A DNA stretch of 64,000 nt from an uncultured Chloracidobacterium sp. (GCA_936914845.1 CAKZGE010000007.1:1-64000); one strand, 5' to 3'; positions 25,980 to 34,405 are shown, counted from the first letter of the stretch. The notes: generated by a model from the sequence alone, not told the origin. Numbers and translations: made by a program.

Positions 25980-27371
25980 ATGTCAGCACCAAATATTGAA
26001 ACTATCGTCTCTCTTTCAAAAAGAAGAGGTTTTGTTTTTCCGGCATCTGAGATCTATGGCGGGCTTGGTTCTTCGTGGGATTACGGGCCGCTGGGCGTCG
26101 AACTTGCGAATAACATCAAACAAAGCTGGTGGAATTGGGTTGTTTATGAACGCGACGACATCGAAGGTCTCGATTCGGCGATTATCCAGAACCGTTTGGT
26201 CTGGAAATATTCGGGCCACGAGGAAACTTTCAGCGATCCGCTCGTAGATTGCCGCGCGTGTAAATCGCGTCTGCGGCTGGATAAACTTGACGTTGACCCG
26301 GCGGACGGCAAGGCGATGTGTTCAAATTGCGGTTCAAAAGACCTAACCGAACCTCGGCCTTTTAATCTTATGTTCCGCACCATGCTCGGTGCTGTTTCCG
26401 GCGAAGACGACCCGGCGGCGTTGGCATATCTGCGGCCCGAAACCGCACAGGGAATTTTTATCAATTTCAAGAACGTGCTCGACACTTCGCGGCGCAAATT
26501 GCCCTTTGGCATCGCTCAGGTCGGCAAAGCGTTTAGAAACGAAGTTACACCCGGCAATTTCATCTTTCGGACGCGCGAATTTGAGCAAATGGAGATCGAA
26601 TATTTCTGCCGCCCGGAAGATGCTCCACGCGTTCATCAAGAATGGATCGATGCTTATGATGCGTGGCTCGGTACGCTCGGCATTTCGAGTGCGAACATCA
26701 GACACTACGAACAATCAAAGGACGAATTGGCTCACTACTCTGACCGCACGGTCGATTTTCTCTATCGATTCTTTCCGGAAAGGGACGACGAAGAAAAACA
26801 ATTTGATGAATTGCTTGGCATCGCGAACCGCACGGATTATGACCTGCGGGTGCATTCCAAAAAGCCGGAAAATGTTGACGGCAAACGAATAAATCCGGAT
26901 ACGACCGAAGACCTTTCGTATTTTGATCCGCAGACAAACGAGCGTTTTTATCCATACTGCATTGAGCCGTCGATCGGCGTTAACCGAACTTTGCTTGCCG
27001 TTTTAATGGACGCATACGAAGAACGTGTTAATGATAAAGGCGAGGTCCGTGTTGTCTTGCGGCTTAAACGGGAGCTTGCCCCGATAAAGGTCGCTGTTCT
27101 GCCGCTTGCCAAAAATAAGCCCGAGATCGTCGAAATGGCGAAAAAGATGAAACGCGATCTGCAGCCAACGATGCGTGCGGTTTATGACGACACCGGCGGC
27201 ATCGGCAAGCTCTACGCCCGCCAGGACGAGATCGGCACGCCATTCTGTGTCACTGTCGATCACGAATCGCTCGAAGACAACGCCGTCACCGTCCGCCACC
27301 GCGACACATGGGAGCAAGAACGCGTCAGCATCGATGCTCTGAAAGGGTATTTACAAGAACGTCTTAAATAA
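25980..27371 (+). CDS. glyS: glycyl-tRNA synthetase, alpha-dimer type
   Basis: This class II enzyme charges tRNA-Gly. The 463-residue chain is the one-gene (eukaryote/archaeon-like) type, not the split alpha/beta type. Motif 2 region FRNEVTPGNFIFRTREFEQ, motif 3 GVNRTLLAV, and a zinc-like CRAC...CSNC pair (residues ~86-119) are visible. The start follows vapC by 3 bp without a clear ribosome-binding site, and the stop overlaps the next ATG by one base. It is slightly shorter than the ~500-residue Thermus enzyme. Confidence 0.96.
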   Translation: MSAPNIETIVSLSKRRGFVFPASEIYGGLGSSWDYGPLGVELANNIKQSWWNWVVYERDDIEGLDSAIIQNRLVWKYSGHEETFSDPLVDCRACKSRLRLDKLDVDPADGKAMCSNCGSKDLTEPRPFNLMFRTMLGAVSGEDDPAALAYLRPETAQGIFINFKNVLDTSRRKLPFGIAQVGKAFRNEVTPGNFIFRTREFEQMEIEYFCRPEDAPRVHQEWIDAYDAWLGTLGISSANIRHYEQSKDELAHYSDRTVDFLYRFFPERDDEEKQFDELLGIANRTDYDLRVHSKKPENVDGKRINPDTTEDLSYFDPQTNERFYPYCIEPSIGVNRTLLAVLMDAYEERVNDKGEVRVVLRLKRELAPIKVAVLPLAKNKPEIVEMAKKMKRDLQPTMRAVYDDTGGIGKLYARQDEIGTPFCVTVDHESLEDNAVTVRHRDTWEQERVSIDALKGYLQERLK

Positions 27372-27607
27372 TGGACTTTGAGGTAATTAGTGAGATCACG
27401 GAAACTGAAACCTTCGCTACCGGTGTTGGTGTCCGAGACCGTAAACGCCTGTGGAAAATGTATGGTCGAGGCCGCTGGCGAAAGCGAAAAGGCGTGGCGC
27501 AAGTTCGGCTTATTAGTGGTAAAATACGTTTAGCCGAGATCCATTGGTATGAAGCTCACGGAATCGGCAGACGTGAATTTAAGCTTAAACTGCCATTTCT
27601 GGATTAG
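27371..27607 (+). CDS. conserved small basic protein, function unknown
   Basis: A 78-residue protein, with GRGRWRKRKGVAQVRL and a WYEAHGIGRREFK end, of a type I have seen as an unnamed short protein in several bacteria. No function is known to me. Its ATG overlaps the glyS stop (TAATG), so it is translated from the same message. The high content of Arg, Lys and Gly suggests nucleic acid contact, which is a guess. Confidence 0.6.
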   Translation: MDFEVISEITETETFATGVGVRDRKRLWKMYGRGRWRKRKGVAQVRLISGKIRLAEIHWYEAHGIGRREFKLKLPFLD

Positions 27608-27617
27608 CTGCATTAGT

Positions 27618-27857
27618 ATGAAAAAGAACGGAAAAACAGAGTTCGCATTATGTTTAAGCAATGAAGGCTATCCCGCATCGCTCGAAACAGGAAAGCTCTA
27701 TCGTATTATTCCCGACAAAGACGCTTCTGCCGAAGGTTATCTGCGAATTGTTGATGAGTCAGGCGAAGATTACGCGTTTGCAGCAAAACGCTTCTACGTT
27801 CTCGACCTCCCTCAGACGGTCAAAAAAGCCCTGATTTCCGCGCGCCAATCTGCTTAA
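27618..27857 (+). CDS. small hypothetical protein
   Basis: The 79-residue product starts at the ATG at 27618 (MKKNGKTEFALCLSNEGYPASL) and contains GKLYRIIPDKDASAEGYLRIVDE and FYVLDLP. This pattern (short beta-barrel-like domain, Leu-Pro near the end) is met in small unnamed proteins from several bacteria. A longer in-frame start at 27549 overlaps the upstream gene and is less likely. Function unknown. Confidence 0.55.
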   Translation: MKKNGKTEFALCLSNEGYPASLETGKLYRIIPDKDASAEGYLRIVDESGEDYAFAAKRFYVLDLPQTVKKALISARQSA

Positions 27858-27861
27858 ATTA

Positions 27862-27924
27862 TGGGACCAAGAACGCGTCAGCATCTATAACTTAAAAGCC
27901 TATCTGCAAGAGCGTTTAGGGTAG
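27862..27924 (+). pseudogene. second copy of the glyS 3' end
   Basis: In this frame the sequence reads WDQERVSIYNLKAYLQERLG and then a stop. The real glyS ends WEQERVSIDALKGYLQERLK. Eighteen bases (CAAGAACGCGTCAGCATC) are identical, and the rest differs mostly at synonymous or conservative positions. The fragment has no start and lies after the two small genes, as if these had been inserted at the glyS end. Confidence 0.7.
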
Positions 27925-27992
27925 CAGTTTTATAAAACCCGTTTTAACGTGTCAACCTAGAATAAACTCAAAAAAGAATTTCATAGGCCAGT

Positions 27993-28044
27993 CTATCAAA
28001 TTTGATAGGTTGACCTATGAAATTTGATAGGTTATACTATCAAA
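27993..28044. promoter_or_regulatory. palindromic operator repeats before the DUF4143-type ATPase gene
   Basis: CTATCAAATTTGATAG (27993-28008) is a perfect 16-bp palindrome. A second near-copy, CTATGAAATTTGATAG, follows at 28015-28030, and a half-site CTATCAAA at 28037-28044 ends just before the start codon. The sites overlap or flank the promoter boxes, so a repressor binding them would block transcription. Confidence 0.65.
28010..28038 (+). promoter_or_regulatory. promoter of the DUF4143-type ATPase gene
   Basis: TTGACC (28010-28015) and TATACT (28033-28038), 17 bp apart, match the sigma-70 consensus in five of six positions each. A start of transcription 7-8 bp downstream would coincide with the GTG at 28046, so the message would have almost no leader. 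Confidence 0.6.
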
Positions 28045-28045
28045 T

Positions 28046-29191
28046 GTGAAAAGGTTTGTTCATTTACCATTTTTAGAGCGATTAAAAGAGCGTCTCGAAA
28101 GCGATAATGAATACCTGCAAGTGGTTTTAGGACCACGACAGGTAGGTAAAACCACGTCTGTTCTAAATCTGATCGACGAGCATTATAAAAATAACTCGAT
28201 CTACGTCAGCGCCGAACAGTCATTTAATCCGGATCCGGAGTGGCTTCAGGAATTGTGGCTACAGGCTCAGGCAGAAAACAAGATCCTTTTCATTGATGAA
28301 ATACAGAAATCTTTTAATTGGCCAGAAGTTGTAAAAGCGTTGTACGACGACGCCAAGAGAAAGAAAAAGCCTGTCAAATGCGTGCTTTTGGGTTCAAGTT
28401 CGCTGGAGATACAGCGAGGGTTGACCGAAAGTTTGACCGGTCGATTTCAATCGCTCAGCGTTCGCCATTGGAATTATGCCGAATCCAAAAAAGGATATGA
28501 TCTGAGTTTTGATGAGTATCTTAAATTCGGCGGATATCCCGGTTCATATACGCTGATCGGATCGAACGACTGGTATGATTATGTGCGACACTCGATCATT
28601 GAAACCGTAGTAGAAAAGGACATACTGCAATTTCGAAGCGTTAAAGACCCATCGCTTTTTCGCCAGGCTTTCGATCTATTGACATCATATCCGGCACATG
28701 AGATTTCATATACAAAGCTACTTGGGCAATTGCAGAAAAAAGGTAATGTTGAGGTTGTTAAGCACTATATAAAATTGTTCGAAGGAGCCTTTCTCGTAAC
28801 TGCTCTTCACAAATATTCCGGCAGTAAACTTGTGCAAAAAAGCTCATCGCCAAAGATATTGCCGCTTGCTCCATGCCTGTCTTATTTACAGATCCGTTCG
28901 GAATATAGTCCGATCGAGCGAGGGCATATTTTTGAAGCGATTGTAGGGCAACAACTCGTGCGTACCGGCGAAGACCTCTATTATTGGCGCGAAGGAGGTC
29001 ATGAGGTTGATTACGTCCTCAAGGTTGGAAAAAATATCTGGGCTGTCGAGGTCAAGTCAACAGCGTCAACCGCAGGTGGGCTATACGAGTTTAAAAGGAA
29101 ATTTCCCTCAGCTCGTCTCGTTCTGATCAACGAAAAGAATTACTTCGATTTCGAATCAGATCCAATGAAATTTCTCGAAAACTATGTCTGA
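28046..29191 (+). CDS. DUF4143-type AAA ATPase
   Basis: A 381-residue protein with Walker A GPRQVGKT (residues 29-36), Walker B ILFIDEIQ (80-87) and a C-terminal domain with EGGHEVDYVL ... AVEVKS, which has the acidic/Lys pattern of a PD-(D/E)XK-like fold. This is the architecture of the AAA_14/DUF4143 family; its exact role is not known and some members occur with toxins or mobile DNA. Translation starts at a GTG, and palindromic sites lie directly upstream. A/T-rich codon use suggests recent arrival. Confidence 0.85.
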   Translation: MKRFVHLPFLERLKERLESDNEYLQVVLGPRQVGKTTSVLNLIDEHYKNNSIYVSAEQSFNPDPEWLQELWLQAQAENKILFIDEIQKSFNWPEVVKALYDDAKRKKKPVKCVLLGSSSLEIQRGLTESLTGRFQSLSVRHWNYAESKKGYDLSFDEYLKFGGYPGSYTLIGSNDWYDYVRHSIIETVVEKDILQFRSVKDPSLFRQAFDLLTSYPAHEISYTKLLGQLQKKGNVEVVKHYIKLFEGAFLVTALHKYSGSKLVQKSSSPKILPLAPCLSYLQIRSEYSPIERGHIFEAIVGQQLVRTGEDLYYWREGGHEVDYVLKVGKNIWAVEVKSTASTAGGLYEFKRKFPSARLVLINEKNYFDFESDPMKFLENYV

Positions 29192-29218
29192 ATCCGTCGC
29201 GGAACAATGTATGCATTC

Positions 29219-29524
29219 CTATAAATCATGCCTCAGCAAGTTTCCAGATTTTATCTTTGCCAGCGTTTCCTTTAGGATGTCTTTTGCATTTGCCGCATCG
29301 TAATCCAACTGTAGCCCGATCCAAAAAGAGTCTGACATTCCAAAAAAACGCGAAAGGCGCAGTCCTGTATCGGCTGTTACAGAACGTGTGCCGGAAACTA
29401 TCTCACCAATGCGACGTTGGGGAACGCCGATCTCTTTTGCAAGGCGGTACTGAGTTATACCTGCCGGCTTCAAAAATTCTTCCAAGAGTATTTCGCCCGG
29501 ATGCGGATATGGAACTTTACGCAT
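29219..29524 (-). CDS. HigA-type antitoxin, apparently orphan
   Basis: The 101-residue protein opens HPGEILLEEFLKPAGITQYRLAKEIGV and has the XRE-type helix-turn-helix (residues ~21-55) typical of HigA antitoxins. HigB-type toxins precede HigA in most pairs; upstream on this strand there are only 40 bp before the divergent ftcD start, and downstream nothing, so the partner is missing. It may act as a lone regulator. Confidence 0.8.
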   Translation of the reverse strand: MRKVPYPHPGEILLEEFLKPAGITQYRLAKEIGVPQRRIGEIVSGTRSVTADTGLRLSRFFGMSDSFWIGLQLDYDAANAKDILKETLAKIKSGNLLRHDL

Positions 29525-29564
29525 AACAACAAAATTTTACCCTACTGCGATATAATAGCTTTAT

Positions 29565-31259
29565 ATGCAAAGACTTATCGAATGTGTTCCCAATTTTAGC
29601 GAAGGCCGCGATATGGCGGTTATCAGGCAGATCACGGACGAGATCGAGCGCGTTGACGGCGTTAAGCTGCTTGACGTTGATCCCGGAGCGACGACCAACC
29701 GCACGGTCGTGACATTCGTCGGCGAACCGGAACCTGTGGTCGAGGCAGCGTTTCGAGCGGTCAAAAAGGCGCAGGAGTTGATCGATATGCGTGGCCATAA
29801 AGGCGATCATCCGCGCTTTGGTGCGACGGACGTTTGCCCTTTGATCCCGATCGCAGGCGTGACGATGGAAGAGACCGCCGAATACGCTCGTCAGCTTGGC
29901 AAACGCCTCGGCGACGAGCTGAATATCCCGATCTATCTTTACGAAAACGCCGCCAGCGAACCCAAACGCCGCAATCTCGCCAACAACCGCGAAGGCGAAT
30001 ACGAAGGCCTGCCTGATAAATTGAAAAATCCGGAATGGAAGCCTGATTTCGGCCCGGCTGAGTTTACCGAAAGCGTCGCGCGTTCTGGTGCAACGGCGGT
30101 CGGCGCACGTGATTTTTTGATCGCCGTAAATTTCAATCTCAACACGACTTCGACGCGCCGGGCGAACGCCATCGCGTTCGACGTCCGTGAAAAAGGCCGT
30201 CCGCAACGCGACGGCAACCCGATCACCGGCAAGCCCGTTTTGGATGCGAACGGCGAACCCGTAATGATCCCCGGAACGCTAAAAGGCACCAAAGCCATCG
30301 GCTGGTATATCGATGAATACGGCATCGCACAGGTTTCGATGAACATCACCAACCTTGACGAAACGCCGCTCCACGTTGCATTTGACGAGGTTTCGGCAAA
30401 GGCCGCTGCTCGCGGCATCCGCGTCACAGGGCTTGAGATCGTCGGGCTGGTGCCGAAAAAAGCGATCATCGAAGGCGGCAAATATTATCTGAAAAAACAG
30501 AGTCGTTCACTAGGCGTGACCGATGCCGAGATCGTTAAAATTGCGATCCGCTCGATGGGCCTCGACGATCTGAAACCGTGGGATCCGAACGAAAAGATCA
30601 TCGAATACGTCCTCGCTGCCGGATCCGCCGAAAAGAGTTTGGTCGATCTGACCTGCCGCGGTTTTGCCGACGAGACCGCGTCCGAATCTCCGGCTCCGGG
30701 CGGCGGTTCCATTTCGGCATACCTTGGTGCTTTGGGGGCGTCGCTTGCCGCTATGGTCGCCAATCTGTCGTCGCACAAAGCGGGTTGGGACGACCGCTGG
30801 GAAGAATTTTCTGATCACGCCGTCGCCGCCCAAACGCTGAAAGAAGAGCTGTTGCGATTGGTCGATGAAGACACTAATTCCTTCAATAAGGTGATGGACG
30901 CCTTTGGCTTGCCGAAAACCACCGACGAAGAAAAAGCCGTTCGTTCGGCCGCTATTCAAGAGGCGACCAAATACGCGACCGAAGTGCCGTTCATCACAAT
31001 GCAAAAAGCGTTTGAGAGTTTTGCGGTGATCCGTGCTATGGCTGAAACCGGCAATCCAAATTCGGTGACCGATGCCGGTGTCGGTGCGTTATGTGCCCGT
31101 TCCGCGGTCATCGGGGCATTCCTTAATGTCAAGATCAACGCCGCCGGGCTGAAAGACAAAGCATTCGCTGAAGACATTCTCGCCCGCGGTGCCGAGATCG
31201 AACGCCTCGCCATCGCCGCCGAAAGCGAAATAATGGCCATCGTCAATGCAAAGATATGA
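29565..31259 (+). CDS. ftcD: glutamate formimidoyltransferase/formimidoyl-THF cyclodeaminase fusion
   Basis: This bifunctional protein moves the formimino group of formiminoglutamate to tetrahydrofolate and then releases ammonia, the end of one histidine degradation route. The N-terminal half (MQRLIECVPNFSEGRD, then RTVVTFVGEPEPV and GHKGDHPRFGATDVCPLIP) is formiminotransferase, and residues ~350-564 (from DLTCRGFADETASESPAPGGGS) are cyclodeaminase. The 564-residue length resembles vertebrate FTCD (541). No other hut gene is nearby. The end runs into a convergent gene. Confidence 0.95.
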   Translation: MQRLIECVPNFSEGRDMAVIRQITDEIERVDGVKLLDVDPGATTNRTVVTFVGEPEPVVEAAFRAVKKAQELIDMRGHKGDHPRFGATDVCPLIPIAGVTMEETAEYARQLGKRLGDELNIPIYLYENAASEPKRRNLANNREGEYEGLPDKLKNPEWKPDFGPAEFTESVARSGATAVGARDFLIAVNFNLNTTSTRRANAIAFDVREKGRPQRDGNPITGKPVLDANGEPVMIPGTLKGTKAIGWYIDEYGIAQVSMNITNLDETPLHVAFDEVSAKAAARGIRVTGLEIVGLVPKKAIIEGGKYYLKKQSRSLGVTDAEIVKIAIRSMGLDDLKPWDPNEKIIEYVLAAGSAEKSLVDLTCRGFADETASESPAPGGGSISAYLGALGASLAAMVANLSSHKAGWDDRWEEFSDHAVAAQTLKEELLRLVDEDTNSFNKVMDAFGLPKTTDEEKAVRSAAIQEATKYATEVPFITMQKAFESFAVIRAMAETGNPNSVTDAGVGALCARSAVIGAFLNVKINAAGLKDKAFAEDILARGAEIERLAIAAESEIMAIVNAKI

Positions 31260-31443
31260 TCGGATAGACCAATGTTTCGAGCAGGGAAAGTTCGCTTGTG
31301 AATAGTTCAATGTCGCCAGCATCAGCCAAGGTCCAAATCGGCAATAACAGGTCAAAATACTCCGGAATTTTTTCGACGCTGTAAATTATCGGCGAAGTAT
31401 CTAGATAGATCCTTGACCCTTTAACAAGATTCAATTGTCCCAA
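31243..31443 (-). pseudogene. truncated PIN-type (VapC-like) toxin
   Basis: A 66-residue frame starts GSRIYLDTSPIIYSVEK, the typical opening of PIN toxins (first catalytic Asp), and continues to a stop after ETLVYPIISLH. A full PIN domain needs ~130 residues; the C-terminal half with the remaining acidic residues is missing. The stop lies inside the 3' end of ftcD, so the gene seems cut off where ftcD now ends. An antitoxin gene overlaps its start. Confidence 0.65.
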
Positions 31444-31652
31444 GAGTCACGCTCCGATCTCAAATGTTTCTCGATCTCGTCTGAGTTGCGTCGTTTTTTC
31501 ACAGGCTCTAGATCATTTAACATTCTGAGGGCTGACTTCCTGGCAACGTCCTGGCCGCCTGTCCGTTTCATGATCAATTCTACAAGGTGTAATTGATCCT
31601 CGATCGGCAACAGCCGTATATTCTCCTGATAAAGAGTCTCAACATTGACCAT
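31431..31652 (-). CDS. antitoxin of the truncated PIN toxin
   Basis: A 73-residue protein from the ATG at 31652 (MVNVETLYQENIRLLPIEDQLHLVELIMKRTG, given here only in part) with a long helix and a charged C-terminus. Small genes of this size just upstream of PIN toxins are antitoxins, and the 13-bp overlap with the toxin gene fits. A longer start at 31730 is possible, with 26 extra residues. The DNA-binding family was not identified. Confidence 0.55.
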   Translation of the reverse strand: MVNVETLYQENIRLLPIEDQLHLVELIMKRTGGQDVARKSALRMLNDLEPVKKRRNSDEIEKHLRSERDSWDN

Positions 31653-31724
31653 AGCCAAAAGTTTAGCATATTTGCAGAACTCGGGATAATTCTTTTTAGC
31701 CGGTAAACCTTTGGTTCCCAATGT

Positions 31725-31772
31725 TTTCATCGCGTAGCGATGGCCTGAATTTAGCCGGGGGGTTCAACTCAC
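31725..31772. repeat. REP-like fragment
   Basis: CATCGC-GTA-GCGATG is a short hairpin at 31728-31742; it is followed by GCCTGAATTTAGCCGGGGGTTCAAC, which looks like the conserved part of intergenic REP elements with a GGGTT-CAAC core. Only one incomplete copy is present in this window. Confidence 0.35.
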
Positions 31773-31975
31773 GGAACGTCTATTTCTCAACAGCATTTCA
31801 TAGCGGGAAATTGACGTTCATATTGTCTAACTCAAACTCCGGTCTGAACCTATCTAGGTGTATAATCATCGAGGCCGTCATTTGCCATACTACCTGAACA
31901 TACATCAGCCCACAGCACTTTCGTTGGTTACGTTAGCAAAACCATAAATAGTTGGGGATCTTAAAGTCATAAAAA
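31773..31975. other. intergenic stretch before the nuclease-methyltransferase gene
   Basis: No gene is apparent here. A TATAAT box at 31861-31866 could be part of a promoter for the gene at 31976, but a matching -35 box 17 bp upstream is missing, so the site is unproven. Confidence 0.3.
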
Positions 31976-34405
31976 ATGAAATACAACGACATCAGAGAAG
32001 AAGAACTGAAAAACAAGGTCGGGGAAGATTGGTTTTCGGATTTTGATACGACTAATATACTCGGAAATATCGATTTTGCAGTTTTTCCCAGACAAGAAAC
32101 TCTTTTCGGAAAGATACCGCTGCTATGGGCTGAAGCAAAGACGGGCAACTACGATGTTGTAAAGATGTTTGTTCAGTTAGTGTTGACGATAGGCCGTGCA
32201 AGAACGTTTGACAAGATGTTGCCGCCAACTTTTCTCGGTGCATTTGATTATAAGAAGATAGCATTTTTGCCGTACATTGCGATACAAGACATCTTTTATA
32301 TTAACGATTTTAATTGGAACGTTGCCGCAAGCAATCATGAAAGCAAAGAATTTCAGCTGATCAAAGAAAGGGTCGAGAGAACTCTTAAAACAAATACTTA
32401 CAGATATGATTTTGAAGAAGATGAAAAGGATCTAAAACTTTTCATCAAAAACAATGTTGCTAAGGCTTCGGAAGCAAGCAAGATAAAGATAAATAAAAAT
32501 AATTTCATTCCGATATATTTGCGATGGCTTGAGTATGTAAAACCGACGATAGACGTTAACTGGGACGAGCTTAAAAAAGCGAGTATTTTAGACAGCGATT
32601 TTTATCTGGCAGACCTTTTTGTTGACGATAAGGACACCCAAAAGATAGAAGACGACACGACAATTCGCGATAACCTTTTTGTTATTTACGAAAACCAGGG
32701 CTATCGCATCGCGAAAGAAAACATCAAGCAAATGTTTGACGCGACAATTGCGATAAAGAATAAAGAAAAATATCAGCAGTTTTGGAAGATGTATAAACGT
32801 CCGCCGCTGAGAGAGTTTCAGGATTATATTATTCAGCGTCGAGATCTTTTAGTGCCGCAGGACATTCGCGAACGCAAGGGTGCGTTCTTTACTCCGCGAA
32901 AATGGGTTGAGCTATCGCAAAAGTATTTGGCAGATACTCTCGGCGAAAACTGGCAAGATGAATATTATGTTTGGGATTGTGCCGCCGGAACAGGCAATCT
33001 GCTGGCCGGACTGACAAATAAATATAACATCTGGGCGAGTACGCTAGATCAGGCCGACGTAAATGTGATGCACGAACGCATAGCACACGGCGCGAACCTT
33101 TTAGAAAGCCACGTCTTTCAGTTTGATTTCCTAAACGATGACTTTACCAAACTTCCGCAAGGATTAAGAGACATCATCAATGACGAAGAGAAACGCAAGA
33201 AACTCGTTATCTACATAAACCCGCCTTATGCGGAAGTTTCGAGTAAAGCTGAGACGGGCAAGGTAGGTGTAAACCTTACCGAAACTCATACGAAATATAA
33301 TTCAATATTAGGTACTGCGGGTCGTGAACTCTTTGCACAGTTTTTAATTAGAATATATGCAGAGCTTGACGGCGTTATAATTGCTGAATTTTCGACATTA
33401 AAACTTCTTCAAGGTTCTGCCTTCATAAGCTTAAAAGAATATTTCCGAGCATCTCTTGACGCGATGTTTCTAGCACCTGCAAGTACTTTCGATAACGTAA
33501 AAGGAAAGTTTCCAATAGGCTTTAAGATCTGGAACACAAGTGTAAAAGAAGAATTCCAAGAGATCTTTGCGGACGTATATGAAAGCGATGCAACATTCTT
33601 CGGAACAAAAGGTCTTTATTCACTGAATAAGAACCAGTACATCAACAAATTTATTTCGGTCTATAAAACGACTGATAAAGACAGTATCGGTTTCATGGAC
33701 GGAATTAATGGAAATGATTTTCAGCACAATAACATTGTTTACGTTTTGAATTCAAAAGAACAACTGCCTAATCCAAGAGGTATATGGATTACAAAAGAGA
33801 ATTTAATTCCAGTTTCAATTTATCTTTCAGTTCGGAAATCAATTGAAGCTACTTGGCTGAATGATCGCGATCAGTTTTTATTTCCGAATGAGGGTTGGAA
33901 AGATGACAAAGAGTTTCAAAGTGATTGCTTGACCTATACGCTTTTTAACAACAACATTCAGTCAAAATTTGGTGTTAATCATTGGATCCCTTTTACGGAA
34001 CAAGAAGTAGATTCTAAAGATAAGTTTGAAAGTAATTTCATGACGGACTTTATAAACGGAAAGCTTAAAGCTGAAACAGAAGCTGAGAATCTGCTGTTTG
34101 ATAAAGGCGTTGCGGGCGGTGTTTATGACGGAAAGGCTTTGGAGTTTTCGCCGGAGGCGACGGCGGTCTTTGCCGCCGGACGCGAGCTTTGGAGATATTA
34201 TCACGCCCAAGAGAATGTTAATGTAAACGCCAGTTTGTATGACATAAGAGAACACTTTCAAGGCAGAAATGAAGCGGGAAAGATGAACAACAAAAGCTCT
34301 GATTTGAAATACACTGAGCTGATCGGGAATCTGCGTGAAAGCCTTAAGATACTTGCAAAAAAAATAGAACCCAAAGTTTACGAGCACGGATTCCTGAAAC
34401 AATAG
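31976..34405 (+). CDS. fused nuclease-adenine methyltransferase (type IIG-like)
   Basis: An 809-residue protein. The N-terminal ~200 residues have a PD-(D/E)XK-like pattern (Asp33, and Glu53-Ala-Lys55 in WAEAKTG). The central part has N6-adenine methyltransferase motif I DCAAGTGNL (from Asp334) and motif IV NPPY (415-418). The C-terminal part may hold target recognition. This resembles single-chain restriction-modification enzymes. No separate methylase, nuclease or specificity gene is close. GC content is visibly lower than in the neighbouring core genes, consistent with transfer. Confidence 0.8.
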   Translation: MKYNDIREEELKNKVGEDWFSDFDTTNILGNIDFAVFPRQETLFGKIPLLWAEAKTGNYDVVKMFVQLVLTIGRARTFDKMLPPTFLGAFDYKKIAFLPYIAIQDIFYINDFNWNVAASNHESKEFQLIKERVERTLKTNTYRYDFEEDEKDLKLFIKNNVAKASEASKIKINKNNFIPIYLRWLEYVKPTIDVNWDELKKASILDSDFYLADLFVDDKDTQKIEDDTTIRDNLFVIYENQGYRIAKENIKQMFDATIAIKNKEKYQQFWKMYKRPPLREFQDYIIQRRDLLVPQDIRERKGAFFTPRKWVELSQKYLADTLGENWQDEYYVWDCAAGTGNLLAGLTNKYNIWASTLDQADVNVMHERIAHGANLLESHVFQFDFLNDDFTKLPQGLRDIINDEEKRKKLVIYINPPYAEVSSKAETGKVGVNLTETHTKYNSILGTAGRELFAQFLIRIYAELDGVIIAEFSTLKLLQGSAFISLKEYFRASLDAMFLAPASTFDNVKGKFPIGFKIWNTSVKEEFQEIFADVYESDATFFGTKGLYSLNKNQYINKFISVYKTTDKDSIGFMDGINGNDFQHNNIVYVLNSKEQLPNPRGIWITKENLIPVSIYLSVRKSIEATWLNDRDQFLFPNEGWKDDKEFQSDCLTYTLFNNNIQSKFGVNHWIPFTEQEVDSKDKFESNFMTDFINGKLKAETEAENLLFDKGVAGGVYDGKALEFSPEATAVFAAGRELWRYYHAQENVNVNASLYDIREHFQGRNEAGKMNNKSSDLKYTELIGNLRESLKILAKKIEPKVYEHGFLKQ

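Noticed and set aside
31861..31866. TATAAT as a promoter of the nuclease-methyltransferase gene
   Set aside because: No -35 box at 17 bp and a ~100-bp leader; kept only as a remark.
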